DNA from: Daedaleopsis sinensis
Taxonomy: Eukaryota; Basidiomycota; Agaricomycetes; Polyporales; Polyporaceae
DNA length: 64,000 nt
NCBI GenBank assembly: GCA_033807695.1
Contig: CM066304.1
Span: 3,658,001 to 3,722,000 of the forward strand
Reading direction: 5' to 3'
The notes below the pieces were generated by a model. The model saw only the letters and a list, made by a program, of their open reading frames with translations. It did no database searches and was not told the DNA's origin. Position 1 is the first letter of the stretch; the number at the start of each line of letters is the position of its first letter. Of the stretch, positions 1-10,866 are shown piece after piece. The translations under genes were made by a program, and so were the position numbers.

Positions 1-99
1 TCAGACGCGCTGTCCCAGGCCCTCGCCGCGACTTGCGTCCTGTACACTACTTCCTGCCTCTTCTCCTCACCGCCATGACGAGCTTCGAGAAGACCGTCA
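1..99. repeat. Right end of a preceding array unit, cut by window edge
   Basis: These bases match the right end of the later units (11776-11874, 23550-23648, 34545-34643). They hold the AP180 5' leader and its first eight codons, starting at ATG 75. Because this is the end of a unit, at least one more unit must lie to the left of the window. Confidence 0.9.
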
Positions 100-611
100 G
101 CTCGCGGGCGGCGCTGCGCCAGTCACTGGGTCAAGCAGGGCCTGGGCTGCCTCCCTCAACTGCCTCGACTGCTCCTCTCGTCCGTCCTCGCATCGACACT
201 CGTCCGTCCCTCCGTCCGCTCGCTCTGTCTGCGTGCCATCCGCGCTGCTTGCGTTCTCCCCGCCAACGTCCGTCCCCTCAAGTCCGTCCCTTGCCGCTCA
301 GTCCGCTCCTCGATCGTCCGCCTCCGCTCCCCTCGACAACCCGAGTCCCTCCTTCGCCGACTGCCCCAAATCATCTCATGTCCACCGTGACAGACGTCGC
401 GACCTCCCTCGTCTGTCCGAGAGCCTTTGGCTGTCCGAATAAGGCGATATGCCCCTCGTCGCCGCACCTCTGCTCGCCGTCCGCCCAAGCTTCAAACTCT
501 GCCCGACCGACGTACGACTCTGCCCCCGCCAGCTGTGCTCCCGACGTCCGACTCTGCCCTCGCCAGAGCTCCCGACGTCCTACAGCCCTCAAACTACGAC
601 CGACTCTCTGA
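75..611 (+). pseudogene. AP180 start fused to unrelated repeat sequence (178 codons)
   Basis: The first eight codons (MTSFEKTV) match the intact AP180-like gene at 59131. Codon 9 onward is unrelated, rich in Ser, Pro and Arg, and stays open for 178 codons. The break is where the array joins: true gene and copy share the bases AGCTCGC, offset by one, suggesting a microhomology junction. All promoter-proximal sequence of the true gene is kept, so transcription is possible. The open frame looks like low-complexity chance coding in GC-rich DNA; no domain is recognised. Confidence 0.6.
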
Positions 612-3600
612 CAGTCTCCGCCGCGCTTCAAATCGGAAACTCTGGCTCATCCTACTCCGACCTCGACTTCACGACTCAACACGGGGCTGAACAGCTCTCG
701 GACCGCCTGGTCCGCCCTTGCTAGCCGTCGTGCGTGATGACGCCCGGGGCCCCCATCTCTGCGCGGGTACCGGTACGTCGCAGAATCCGTCATCCCACCT
801 CCACTTCCCGCTCTTTCGCGCACCGACGCATATCAACAGAACGCGTTGAACGATTCGCATCGCACGCGCTAGGCCTCACCCCGATCAGACGAGGTCCCGG
901 AAATCGCTTTCGCAGCGATTTCATGCGCACCACACGGTGGCCGCCACCTCTTCCGCCACCATCCTCCTCCATCCGCTCCAACCTCGACTCTGCCACACCA
1001 TTCCGGACGACCCCCGAGTGACGACCGCCGCCGTTGCCCGTGGTCGTGCTTGACAACGGCACCCGATCTCTGCGCGGCAGGGGTGAAAACCCGCCACATC
1101 TCTCTCACTCCTCGCTAACACATATCCACAGGACGCGCTGAACGTTCCGAGTCGATCGCGCGCCGTCGCACCCCGATCCGACGCGGTCGAAAAAATCCGC
1201 TTTCAGAGCGATTTCATGGGCCCCGGAGGTCACTCCGCCCTTCCGTCCGCACGACGCCGCGCCGCGTCTCGAAACCGACACAGGGCGAGTGCGCCGGCTG
1301 TGCACGCCGCGTCCGACACGTCCGCGCGCCCGCGCCGCGACGTCTCAAACCCGGCCCTTGCGCCCTTTCAAGGCCTCGAGCCTCAAGCCTCAAGCCTCAA
1401 GCTCAAGACTCGTCCGCCCGAACTCGCGAGTCGCTACACACCGCGAGCGAGCCGCCCCGCGCACGGTGAACACGCGCCGCGGGGGCGCGGAAGAGAAGAC
1501 GGCGGTCGCTCGGGCGGGGTAGGACTGCGCCCGTCTGCACCCATGAAGCATCCCTACCCCGCCCCACCCCGCCCCGCCCCCGAACACCTCCCGGTCGGTC
1601 TCGGGCACACCCGCCGTGCATGGGACGGCTGCGACTCTGCCGGCGTACCAAACGGCGCACGCGCGCAGGAGATGCTGCGCCCAGCCGGCCGCTGTCGTCT
1701 GCGCGTCGGGAGGCCGCGAGGGCCCGGAGAGCTCCCTGCCGCCAGTCTAGAGGACGTAGGCGCGTCGCCGCCCCGTGGACGCCGCCAGCACGCCCCACCC
1801 GAGTCCCGCCGGCCCACAGGCTCGTCGCCGCCGCCGGCATCCGGGACTCGCAGCGGCACGCGCGCGCGCGCGGGTGGCGGAGCGGACGGGGACGGGGACG
1901 GGGATGGGGATGGGTGCCACGGCGCCGCCGCTGCCAGGAGCAAGTGCGCGGGCGGCCCTTAGTACTACTGTACAGTGAAGTGAGTAGCTAGACAATACAA
2001 TATACTCTCGTTCTCCCGCTACTCCGAGCCGTCTGAACTGGATCGGCGGGGGCTGGAGGGGGCGCGCGGACGTGCTGAGTTCGTGCGCGGGCGGCGGGAT
2101 CCGGTCGCGGACGTCGAGCCGCTGTTGAACGTTAAACGTCGAACGTCGAACGGCTGCGCGCAAAGTAGCCTAGACGAGCAGTCGCATGCGCAAGTGGCCG
2201 TCAGCTCGCACGCGGACCGACATGGCGGGAGGCACGGGGGCCCCCGCGGACTTGTGCGCGACGTGCCCGCGCCGCGCAGAGCCGGCTGTCGAGACTGAGG
2301 GGACAGTCCTGAGTCAGTTGCGTGCTCCGTGTCGGCGGACAGGGACAGGGATGGGGCCCGACGTGCCTGCAGCCTGCAGCCTGGGGCCGCGGCGTGCCGT
2401 ATGCGTGTAGCGTATCTGCGATGCTCGGCAGGCGGGAGCGCATGCGCACACGAGGACCTGAAGAGCGCGGTGGTGAGCGTCCGTGGAGGTGTGCGAGCGC
2501 GGACTGGAGTACGCACGTACGCACACTGGAAATGTCGCCGGGTGTGCGGACGCAACACGTCCTGGGTGCCGGCCGACTCCGAGTCAGAGTCTTCAAGTTG
2601 GGTGCGAGCTTGCAAACAGGTGGGGCCGGTTAGCCTGACTCGGAGCACCGCACACCCACGCAGAGACGGGCTGAGCCGTACGCGTACGTACCTGTCAGTA
2701 TGCGCGAAGGAACGCGTCGGAGCCACCGCGACGTCCTGCGAAATGATTCGATGTCAGCGAGAGCCGGAATCGGACGAGCGGGTGCGGCACTTACCCAGTA
2801 TGTGCACTCCTGGCCCTAAGCATGCGACTCGCATGCATCGCAGGCACGCAGCGAGCAAGTACTGACAGCTGTTCAAGTCCGGTCAGTGTGAGTAGCAGTC
2901 TTAAGACAACTCGGCGCGGCGGACACACGTACCGTGAGTCTCCTAGTTGGTACGCACGCGACCAACTGGCTGCGTTCCGAAAGCGAGCATGTTCACGAGA
3001 GCGTTGATAGAGATCTAGAATAGAAGATAGATATCGACCAGTCAGTAATATAGAAGACATGCGGACTCGAATCGAAGCTACACACTGTAAGATTGAGCAT
3101 GGATCACGCCTACATGTTGAGCCACGCGACTTCCGGACCATCCTACAAATGAACAGGAATATATCAGTGACCGGCGTGTATGATGCAGAAGTTAATAGAA
3201 GCTGTACTTACAACGCAGTCGAGGCTGTCGGACGTTGGCGCGAGAGTCTGGAATACGAAATATGAAGTCAGTAAAGGGTAAGGTGCAAGTTTGCTAATAC
3301 GGCTACTAGAGAGATAAACTTACAGATTATATCCGAACCATACAGTGCACCTTGCCAGCAATCGAGACCGAGCCAATAGCGCGTCGGCAGATGTCAGTCG
3401 TCCACGCCAATCAGATAGGCGTGCGGGAGAGGTGACGACGGATGAGCGGGATAAGCGGCGGGGTGGTGGGGTTCTGCTTGAAAATGAAGATGTCAGCAGC
3501 GGGTCAGAGTACAGCGAGAAGTAGTACAGACCAAGACGACGATACCAATGTGCATAGCAGACGGCTGACGGAGACGAGCCGGGGACCGGAGAGAGGGGGA

Positions 3601-5860
3601 GAGGAGGGGGCAAACTCGAGTCGGGGGTGGGGGAAGGGAGTGCTGGTCGGACTCATCGAGGTTGTGGATGTACTTGTACTTCTCAAGCTTGGCCCGTGCG
3701 CAGGCCCCACGGTCAGGAGACCAGACCGTGAGGAAGTGATACCACGCACTTCTCACGCATGCCCCAGGGGTGGAGGGCGCGGGACCAACCAGGATGCAAC
3801 ACGGAGACGAGGAGGACGGGAAGGGGGACCCTGCCCGTGCGCCGCAGGTTCCGAGCACGCAGGAGCCTAAAAGATTCTCAGATGTCCTCACGTAATGACA
3901 TGGGCGCTCGGCTAACGTCTGACAGAGTTCTCGACGCGATCCCGTCGTAAATTTGGGCGGAAGAGGCTCGAGGCGAGGGTCCTGTGCCGATAACACTGTG
4001 TGCAGGATTCCTCGCCGTTTTGACTGAGGTAGGCTGGGCGGAGGGATGTATCTCAGACAGAACATGTATTGTGGCTGCTGATGAGCTGCTCTGCACTCTG
4101 TATCGCGCTCAAGGCTCTGGAATAGAGGCATATCAATAAGGAATCTTGAGCTTCTGAGTTAGAATGCGAAAATACGAGACTTACGTGCAGGATAGGCCAG
4201 ATACCCATGATGACAGCCTAAACAGGTGCCAGCAAGTGCATTAAGATAGGTATTTATAGTGGTATTCCTGTTGACAAGGGGACTGCGTCAGTTTCAGCGC
4301 AGAGATGGCGGGAAGAAAAGGGAGATAGACGCTCGGCGGTGAGTAGGGTAGTCCATATTTGGATAGTTGTTCTCGCCTTGACTAAGACGCTCATCATACC
4401 CACGCCGTTCCGCACATCCTCGACGCCTCCTGCAACTGGCACGACCACCCCAGGGCAATGACACTGGCCTGTACTAGTGAGTACTATATATTACAACTCA
4501 TGTTGAAGACAATTGGGGCCCGGGACAGCCTTGGGCCCTTTGAAGTCAGAGAGTCAAGCTTCCACCGCCTGTCGGTCGACGGTGGCCATAGCTCCCCTGT
4601 GGGCATATTGTCCCGCTGCCGCCGCCGTCGCCCGAATGGACCCCCGACATAGCGAGGATTTCGCTCATTAACAACAATATCATATCAATATTCAAGTTCG
4701 CCGTGAACGGCGGGCTACTACCCAAGTGAGTATGTACTACGTCATCTCCCGCCCAGAATATGTTCCAGGAGCTGAGGCGAACAGGATCAATGGGCAGTAC
4801 GTTCTGGACCTCGGCCTTTCCGGGCACGGTCGGTTGAGTTATTCTCGAGTCTCGACTACTGTGCCTGTCCACGCTGGTCATGCCATAGTCCCTTGCCGCA
4901 GCGACACAAGCTGTCCGTTTGGATAACCGCTACACATCGTTCACGAAGAGTGCGGTCAGTACACCCGCGCGGTCTGCTCAGAGACTACACAGCTACTGAA
5001 AGATGTCATTATCAGGCTCCGAATGAGCTGGCCCGGGGACTCAGGGATATTCACAACATGCATGTTCTCACAAAGAATGGCCTTGAAAATGTATGAAATT
5101 TGCATCCTTCCATGCCTTTCCCACTGCGTGTGAGTGTGTTGCAACCGTGTGACTCCGAAGGTTGACAGCTTGATGATCGGACCGGAATTGGGCAGGATAG
5201 GAATTCGTGCACATGGAGATCTCTCTCCAGTGTGCTCGAATCCCTCTCCTGCTTGATACCGAGTCTGCTCAAAGTGGCTGACATAGTATACAGCAAGGAC
5301 CTGGAACGAGCTGGAGGAGATGAAGGTGAGGGGGCATTCACTCGAGAACTCGGAGCATGTCAGCGGCGTGGAGATTCTCAGAATGACCGCGTCCGAACAA
5401 TGTCTGGCTACACGTAAGCCGGAGAGATGCTCCGGAGACTGGAGCTCAGGCCAGACCGAGAGCTCCTAGTCTCCTCACCACCACGTTCACACCACCCACC
5501 ACCTCGAAGTGTAGTCTTTCTCCCTCGGATCTATTGCACTTGCCTACATACACACTTTCTACCATCTGCCCCGTGCCAGACATCGACAATCATCCTCCTA
5601 GCGGATACTCCCCATCTCACACTCGGAGTCCCACATGTCCCTTGCCATTTCGAACAACACGACGCGACAGGACACGGTTGCACGTGTCCCAGTCTTCGAT
5701 GCTCGTGAGTGTGCCGCTGGCTACATCGCGGTGCATTGTGCTGACTCCTCAGCTCAGCTCCTCAAGATGGCGGACTAGACGTGGCTTGTGGCTGATCGAG
5801 CGCAACCTATGGTCTCGCCAGGACGTGTCGACACATCGAGAACATGACCGCACAATATCT
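612..5860. other. GC-rich part of unit 1 with no recognisable gene
   Basis: No reading frame here resembles a known family. Visible features are a Cys/Pro-coding pyrimidine-rich tract (to about 720), a short CCTCAAG repeat near 1382-1405, a CG dinucleotide run near 1860, a GACGGG/GATGGG microsatellite at about 1885-1915, and a 17-bp palindrome at 2820-2836. Near 4470-4800 there are two plus-strand intron-like segments (GTGAGT...CAG) around a short frame that is intact only in unit 4. The empty target site of the KDZ element is at 4878-4885. Confidence 0.6.
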
Positions 5861-6188
5861 ATGGTCGTCGACGACCTTGCGGAAGACGTAGCTTGGATAT
5901 TGTCATGGCGGACGATAGCGAAGCTTCGGACTGTCGATGCTCACCGTGGTACGTACCTTTATATCTCACTCCCAACACATTTCGTTGCTCACGGCGTGCA
6001 CAGACGTTGTGCCAACGCTGTGCCGACAGCACGGAAGCAGAACGGCGTGGTTTAATGTGGCGGGAGACCTCGTGGCCACGGGACACGTATCTCGTGATAA
6101 TTTATATATCATGGGCGACGCGTACGCACCGCGTTTGATTCTGGACGGCGCAGCCGTCACGGTTTTAACGGAGGTCTGGCTCGACGGG
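5861..6188 (+). CDS. Unrecognised spliced-looking reading frame, unit 1
   Basis: Two exons (5861-5948 and 6004-6188) joined over a 55-nt intron with donor GTACGT and acceptor CAG give 90 open codons with ordinary amino-acid composition. The first exon has Ala-Glu-Asp-Val-Ala-Trp and the second has Trp-Phe-Asn-Val-Ala-Gly-Asp. A further donor (GTATGT) follows at 6189, but joining to the next exon candidates (6249 onward) soon meets a stop, so the gene is probably a fragment. The diverged unit 4 copy keeps frame and splice sites with several replacement changes. Family and function are unknown. Confidence 0.3.
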
Positions 6189-6589
6189 GTATGTCGCCGC
6201 TCTTACGAGAACTGCAGTTGACTGACTTTGTACTAAGTATCTTCACAGCCAGCGGCGAGCGCAAGACATGACACAGAGATGCGGAGGGCAGGTGATCCGA
6301 GGTGTGCACAGGGTCATACCGTATGTTGCGGTCTTCTTTCGAGTGTCCATTGACACTCACTTTATGCGGTTCTGCAGGGCGTTCGTGAGCGGACATCGCT
6401 TGGGCGATGAGCCCGCCGACGACATCATTGCTGAGGCTTGGAGGCCTCAACGGACCTCGTGCTCTCCGGGGGTGTTCGCGCGGCACAGCCGCGTTCGTCG
6501 CGAACGTCCTTGTAGGTACCTGGACACTGTGAAGCTTCGTGTGCTCGGCCAGAACTCGGAGTCGCGGCGAGTCGCGGTTACAGATGCCG

Positions 6590-7690
6590 GTACGTGCTTT
6601 GATGGCAGTTGGCGTCGACGAGACTGACAGACAATGTCAGCGGATGCTCCCGAGACAACTCACCTGCACCGTACATAGCGCCGCGGCGTTCGCGCGGCAA
6701 GGTCGAGTACGGCGTGAAGGGTGGGACGAGGGCCACTTCAAATGCCACGCGGACGGCGCCGCAACGGACGGGTACGAGTCAGATCGCAGACGAGAGTGGG
6801 TCGTCGCTCATGCGGTCCGGGTAGATGTACGTTGTCGATGTTGCAGACCTTCGCACGGTGCCGAGAGTCGCAGTGGCGGCGTGATGCATGCACAAGCATC
6901 GCATCTGCCAGTGCGTAAGTATTTCGACAGACATGGAGGCTGAGACGAGGCTGACAAACCTTGACAGGGCGTGCATCCGAGCACGGCACGACTCGGAGGC
7001 AGCGACGAGTGCCGTCTCGGAAGGATCGTCAAGTCTGATTGGTTCGGGGACTACAGCGACGCTCCTAAGCGTACGTAGCGCGGCGGCGCTCCCGCGGCAA
7101 AGGGGCGGTCCAGGAGGTCGCTGGACGTACCTCGACGTTGTCGCCGCGTGGGCCTTCGCGGCGCCGACTCGGCTGATCTCGCATCCGGGTACGTATATGT
7201 AAAGCTTGACGGCGGAGCGGACACGAAGAAACTGACGGAGTTGTCAGTATCAGTGGCGGTTCCCGAGATGACTCACCTGCACTGGTGGAGGGTACCTAGC
7301 GGCGGCGCGGCAAAGCCGCGAAGTTGTCGAATAGGTTGTTCAATGTCGTGGACCCTTGCGCGAGGCCGGGAGTCGTAGACAGGCAACTTGATGCCGCACA
7401 CGGGTACGTACGTTGACAGTTGATGAAAGCAGGTCGAAGCTGACGGACGATGTCAGGGTACAGTGTTTGCGAGAGGACTCACCTGCGCGGACGTATCGCA
7501 GCCGCGGCGGCAGCAAAGCGGCGGCCATTGACAATGTACCGTGATGGTACAAGCACGAGGCGTGGATGGCGGTGTCGAGAGTCGCAGAGCGGGAGCGCAG
7601 CATTGGGTCCGGGTGCGTAGCACGGTGCTGGCGAATGACACGACCATACTGACCGTTCCCGCGAGGAAGTCGAGTTGGTGACGTCACATG
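6590..7690 (-). repeat. Diverged 200-300-bp repeats with intron-like signals, unit 1
   Basis: At least four related segments share the blocks ACGTACCCGG, CGACTCYCG and a GC-rich GCCGCGGCG-type stretch. On the minus strand each is bordered by mini-introns of 40-45 nt with GTGAG donors, CTGAC branch-like motifs and GTCAG acceptors (6624-6663, 7232-7276, 7440-7482). The exon between the last two (7277-7439) is open across its whole length and has a Tyr-Asp-Ser-Arg-Pro-Arg-Ala-Arg stretch resembling frames in neighbouring repeats. Plus-strand intron signals (GTACGT...GTCAG) overlap the same places. Probably a decayed repeat-exon gene; family unknown. Confidence 0.45.
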
Positions 7691-8631
7691 TCAGTGCTCG
7701 GATGTGGATCGAGTGCAGGAGGACGTCGGTGGGTGGGAAACGGTTTCGGCGGGCGGGAGACAGTTACAGCGGATGAGAACGGCGAGCGCAGAGTCGGAGA
7801 TGGCGACCAGGAACAGTGGTACGGCAGATACCAGGTGCGATCACAGTCCATGCAGGTGTTTCGTTCGAGTCCAATCGAGTGCGGCGCCGTGGCAGTAGCT
7901 GCGGGCTATCCGGGTCTGGGTGTGAGCAGCGACGCAGCGTAGTCGGCAGGAACGAGTGGTCGGCGGACGAGCGGCCGGTGGGCGGGAACGAGAACGGCGG
8001 GGCGGGGAAGAGAACGGCGGGGCGGGGACAAGATTTGCGGCAGGGAGATATGTGGTGGAGCAGGGCACCGCGACGGAGTTGACATTCGCAGCGCGTTCCG
8101 CTCGAGTCGAGTCTGAGCCGAGTGCGAGGTGAGTGTCAGATTCGTGCATGAGCTACATAGTACCCAAGGCTGACGAGTGATCCATAGAGCACAAGACCAG
8201 AGAGAGACGCAGACGGGAGGGCTTGCGATAGAGACGGTGGCGGCGGGAAGCAAGAGGTGCGAGATGCGACGAGTCCGAGTCGTCCGTCCCAGAATGGCAA
8301 TGTAGGCGCCCGGGTGTCTACTGACCGCCGACGCCGCGACGGGGGAGTGCGCGTGCGAGGGCAGGTAGATTCGAGGGACTTGGAGCTGCACGAGTGGGCT
8401 GGTCGAGTTTCGGAGTGTCCCTGGCTCTCGAGACGAGACTGCGAGTCTAGTCTCGAGTAGAGGACTCGGCCGAATTCTCGTCTCCCGTTCTCCTCCTCCT
8501 CCTCCACTCCTTCTCCTCCCTGTGTCGCACTGCTGTAGAGTACACAAAATATATTTCCCGTGCTACGTACACACTGTGGCCACCAGAACGCTGCCTGCCC
8601 CTGCCCCGCCCCTGCCCCCGACATCTTATAC
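7691..8631. other. Unit 1 stretch between repeats and minisatellite; no gene seen
   Basis: GC-rich DNA with a short direct repeat (AGAACGGCGGGGCGGGG) near 7990-8030, a strong inverted repeat at 8427-8457, a CTCCTC run near 8490-8520 that varies among units, and a CCCCTGCCCC-type stretch just before the minisatellite. No family is recognised. Equivalent stretches lie at about 19456-20405, 31230-32170 and 55561-56472. Confidence 0.5.
8427..8457. repeat. Near-perfect 31-bp hairpin, unit 1
   Basis: Arms CTCGAGAC and GTCTCGAG enclose a second pair (AGACT/AGTCT) around GCG, with one mismatched pair. Copies occur in units 2, 3 and 4 near 20201, 31976 and 56264; units 3 and 4 carry a changed base in the right arm. 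Function unknown. Confidence 0.6.
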
Positions 8632-8840
8632 CCGTCCAGAATGCAGTCCAGTGAGCGTACGCCCGTCCAGATTACAGTCCCAGTGAGCCCCGTCCAGAAT
8701 GCAGTCCAGCGAGCGTACGCCCGTCCAGATTACAGTCCCAGTGAGCCCCGTCCAGATTACATGCCCAGTGAGCGTACGCCCGTCCAGATTACAGTCCCAG
8801 TGAGCCCCGTCCAGATTACATGCCCAGTGAGCGTACAGAG
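8632..8840. repeat. 27-32-bp minisatellite, unit 1
   Basis: Seven units beginning CCCGTCCAGA alternate between a 27-bp form and forms of about 31-32 bp that add GTACG after GTGAGC. The array sits exactly where recognisable GH47 coding sequence ends, so it probably marks the breakpoint that truncated that gene. Confidence 0.9.
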
Positions 8841-9801
8841 TTTTCACTTCCATCTCGCAGATCTTCGTCTCTCGCGCTGACAGCCACGGGCATCACCGGC
8901 GCGCCACTGCTCGAGCGCGACGAGCCCGGGGAAGAGCAGGAGAGGTGCTCGAACTGGTGCGTGGGCGCGTACCTCGGCCCGCCGACGTCGGTGACGTACA
9001 TCATCTGGCGGGTCGGGGTGAGGTACAGCAGCCGGGTGAGCACCTCGTTCGTCATGAGCAGGTCTGGCGAGGGCGGTCAGTCGCGTGAGACGACGACTGC
9101 AGGAGAGAAGACTCATGGGACACGTACACATCTGCAGGCTGGCGACGTCTTCTTTGCCGGTGAGCAGATATTGCTTGAGCAGGTACTCGTGGCCGCTATC
9201 CGCAGCACCACCGATCGACCGAGTATCTGAGGGCCTGTGAGTCGAGCCATTCGGTCCCGGCGGTTCACCGTTCGGATAAACTCACCGCTCCCTGGCTTTC
9301 CGACACCAAGATTCCAGTGTGTCGCGAACATGCCGCCCCTGAGGCTCTTCATGGCGTTCTCGAGGCCTTGGAGTACTCGGTTTCCCTGTGATGAACATTG
9401 AGTACCAGAGGACGAGACAAAGTCAGCCAGGACCCACCGCGTCGAAGTGCCCCTTGCTGCCAGTGGCACGGGCCAGGTACGTCCACTCCAGCTGGCAAGA
9501 CGCAATCTGAGCAAGAATGCTACTTTTACCGCCCATGGTCTCATTCCTAACGGATCGCGAGTTGTCAGAGGAGACCAGACACAGTATGCGTGAAATATGG
9601 GACGAACGTCGCAGGGTTGATAGCAAAGACCGGGAAGCCATGTGCCGTGTTGAACGCAGGTTCGAGAAGGTTGGCAAGATAGTCGGCCTTGTCCAGGAGG
9701 ATCTTCTCGCCCGATAACGCGTACGCTGAGAGAAGTCCGCCGAGATACCGGATGACGGTTTCGAAGAATGGTGCTGAATGCCCGAAGTAGACATGTTCGA
9801 C

Positions 9802-10866
9802 CTGCCGAGGGCGGTTAGCATCTTCATCATACGGTGACCGGGCTGCGAGTCTGTGATGGTCATTGTGATCGGCACTGGTTAGGACAGACGGGAGAAAGTG
9901 AAGTAGGGACCAGAGCATCGTTGGGATGGGCAGAACAACAGGAAAGACCAGAGGGGGGCGAAGCTTCTCTATTGATAGCGTTCCACTCCGCCTGTCGCCA
10001 GACCTGTGCAGTGAGGACCGTGACAGTGCAGCCGCGCCCGGTGGGCCTTTGTGTACGTACCACCGCAACGAGGAGCCAGGCCTCAGATAAACTTCACGAG
10101 TAGCGAAACGATCGCAGTACGGGGCCGATATGGTGCCCGGAGAGTTAAGAATACCCCCAAGGTCGAAGGGAACGGTGCCAGACGCTTTGGAGTTTAGTAT
10201 TCAACCCCTCTGAAGCAGTTGAAGAAGAGGACCGATGTTACGCCGGCCTCGGACGCACCAGTAGCGCGCCAAAGGTGCGGCACACCATCACGACGTGCAA
10301 TAGCCAAACTCAATGACTCCGAACTTGATGAGAAATCGGTCCCAGATATGTCACAAGGCAGGAAAGTCGTCCATTTCGAACGATCTCCCAGCATGTGAAT
10401 GGGTGGTTGAAAATGATGAATCGATCCGGTAACCGGAAATAGTTCTGACAATTGCCTAACAGTCTTGCGTATCCTATTGCGCAATGTGGCCGTATACAAA
10501 CAGGATACGAAGACCGTCAAGACACTGTCCGGCATTGGGCTCGATTACCTTACCTGTCCCACCTCCCATTCACAGGTTGGGAAACCGTTCAAAATGACGA
10601 ACCTCCACCGCTCGGAGATTTCTGAGAAATCGGTTGGAATTTCTCATGTTCCAACCGATTTCCCAGGAATTTCCGGTTCCTTGAAATCGGCGATTGCACG
10701 TCGTGCAATGTTCAACTCCCAGTTGGGCACTGTGTGGTGGGGCGGGAGAACGGAAACAGCAGCCTGATTGATAGACGAAACGCAGCAGGGAAGTCTCCGC
10801 AGACACGGACTGGGGATGGGAGTGTGACAGAACGGGTGCAAGCGGAGAGGGAGATGTTCGACAGAC
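9802..10866 (-). other. Enlarged, length-variable GH47 intron 2, unit 1
   Basis: This intron is 1065 nt in units 1 and 2, 299 nt in unit 3 and 519 nt in unit 4. Units 1, 2 and 4 share a segment starting near CTTCTCTATTGATAGCG (9974 onward, 57755 onward). Units 1 and 2 have about 500 further bases with inverted repeats. The pattern suggests insertion of small non-autonomous elements or partial loss of one; no clear terminal repeats or target duplication were found. Confidence 0.5.
10626..10662. repeat. Perfect 14-bp hairpin inside GH47 intron, unit 1
   Basis: Arms GAAATCGGTTGGAA and TTCCAACCGATTTC are separated by 9 bases. It lies within the unit 1/2-specific part of the intron and is repeated in unit 2 at about 22400-22436. 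It looks like the core of a miniature inverted-repeat element. Confidence 0.6.

Noticed and set aside
1216..1962. Long open frame of 248 codons and overlapping frames on both strands near 1.2-2.2 kb
   Set aside because: Composition is Arg/Pro/Ala/Gly-rich, typical of chance frames in GC-rich DNA. Frames are open on both strands, there are no introns or family motifs, and the diverged unit 4 copy changes the frame.
2019..2726. Minus-strand frame of 235 codons in the unit
   Set aside because: Ser/Arg/Thr-rich, overlaps equally long frames on the plus strand, and is shortened in unit 4; likely spurious.
3493..4131. Minus-strand frame of 212 codons in each unit
   Set aside because: No recognisable domain, Ser/Pro-rich with a purine-tract origin, and the frame is altered in unit 4. 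It was not accepted as a gene.
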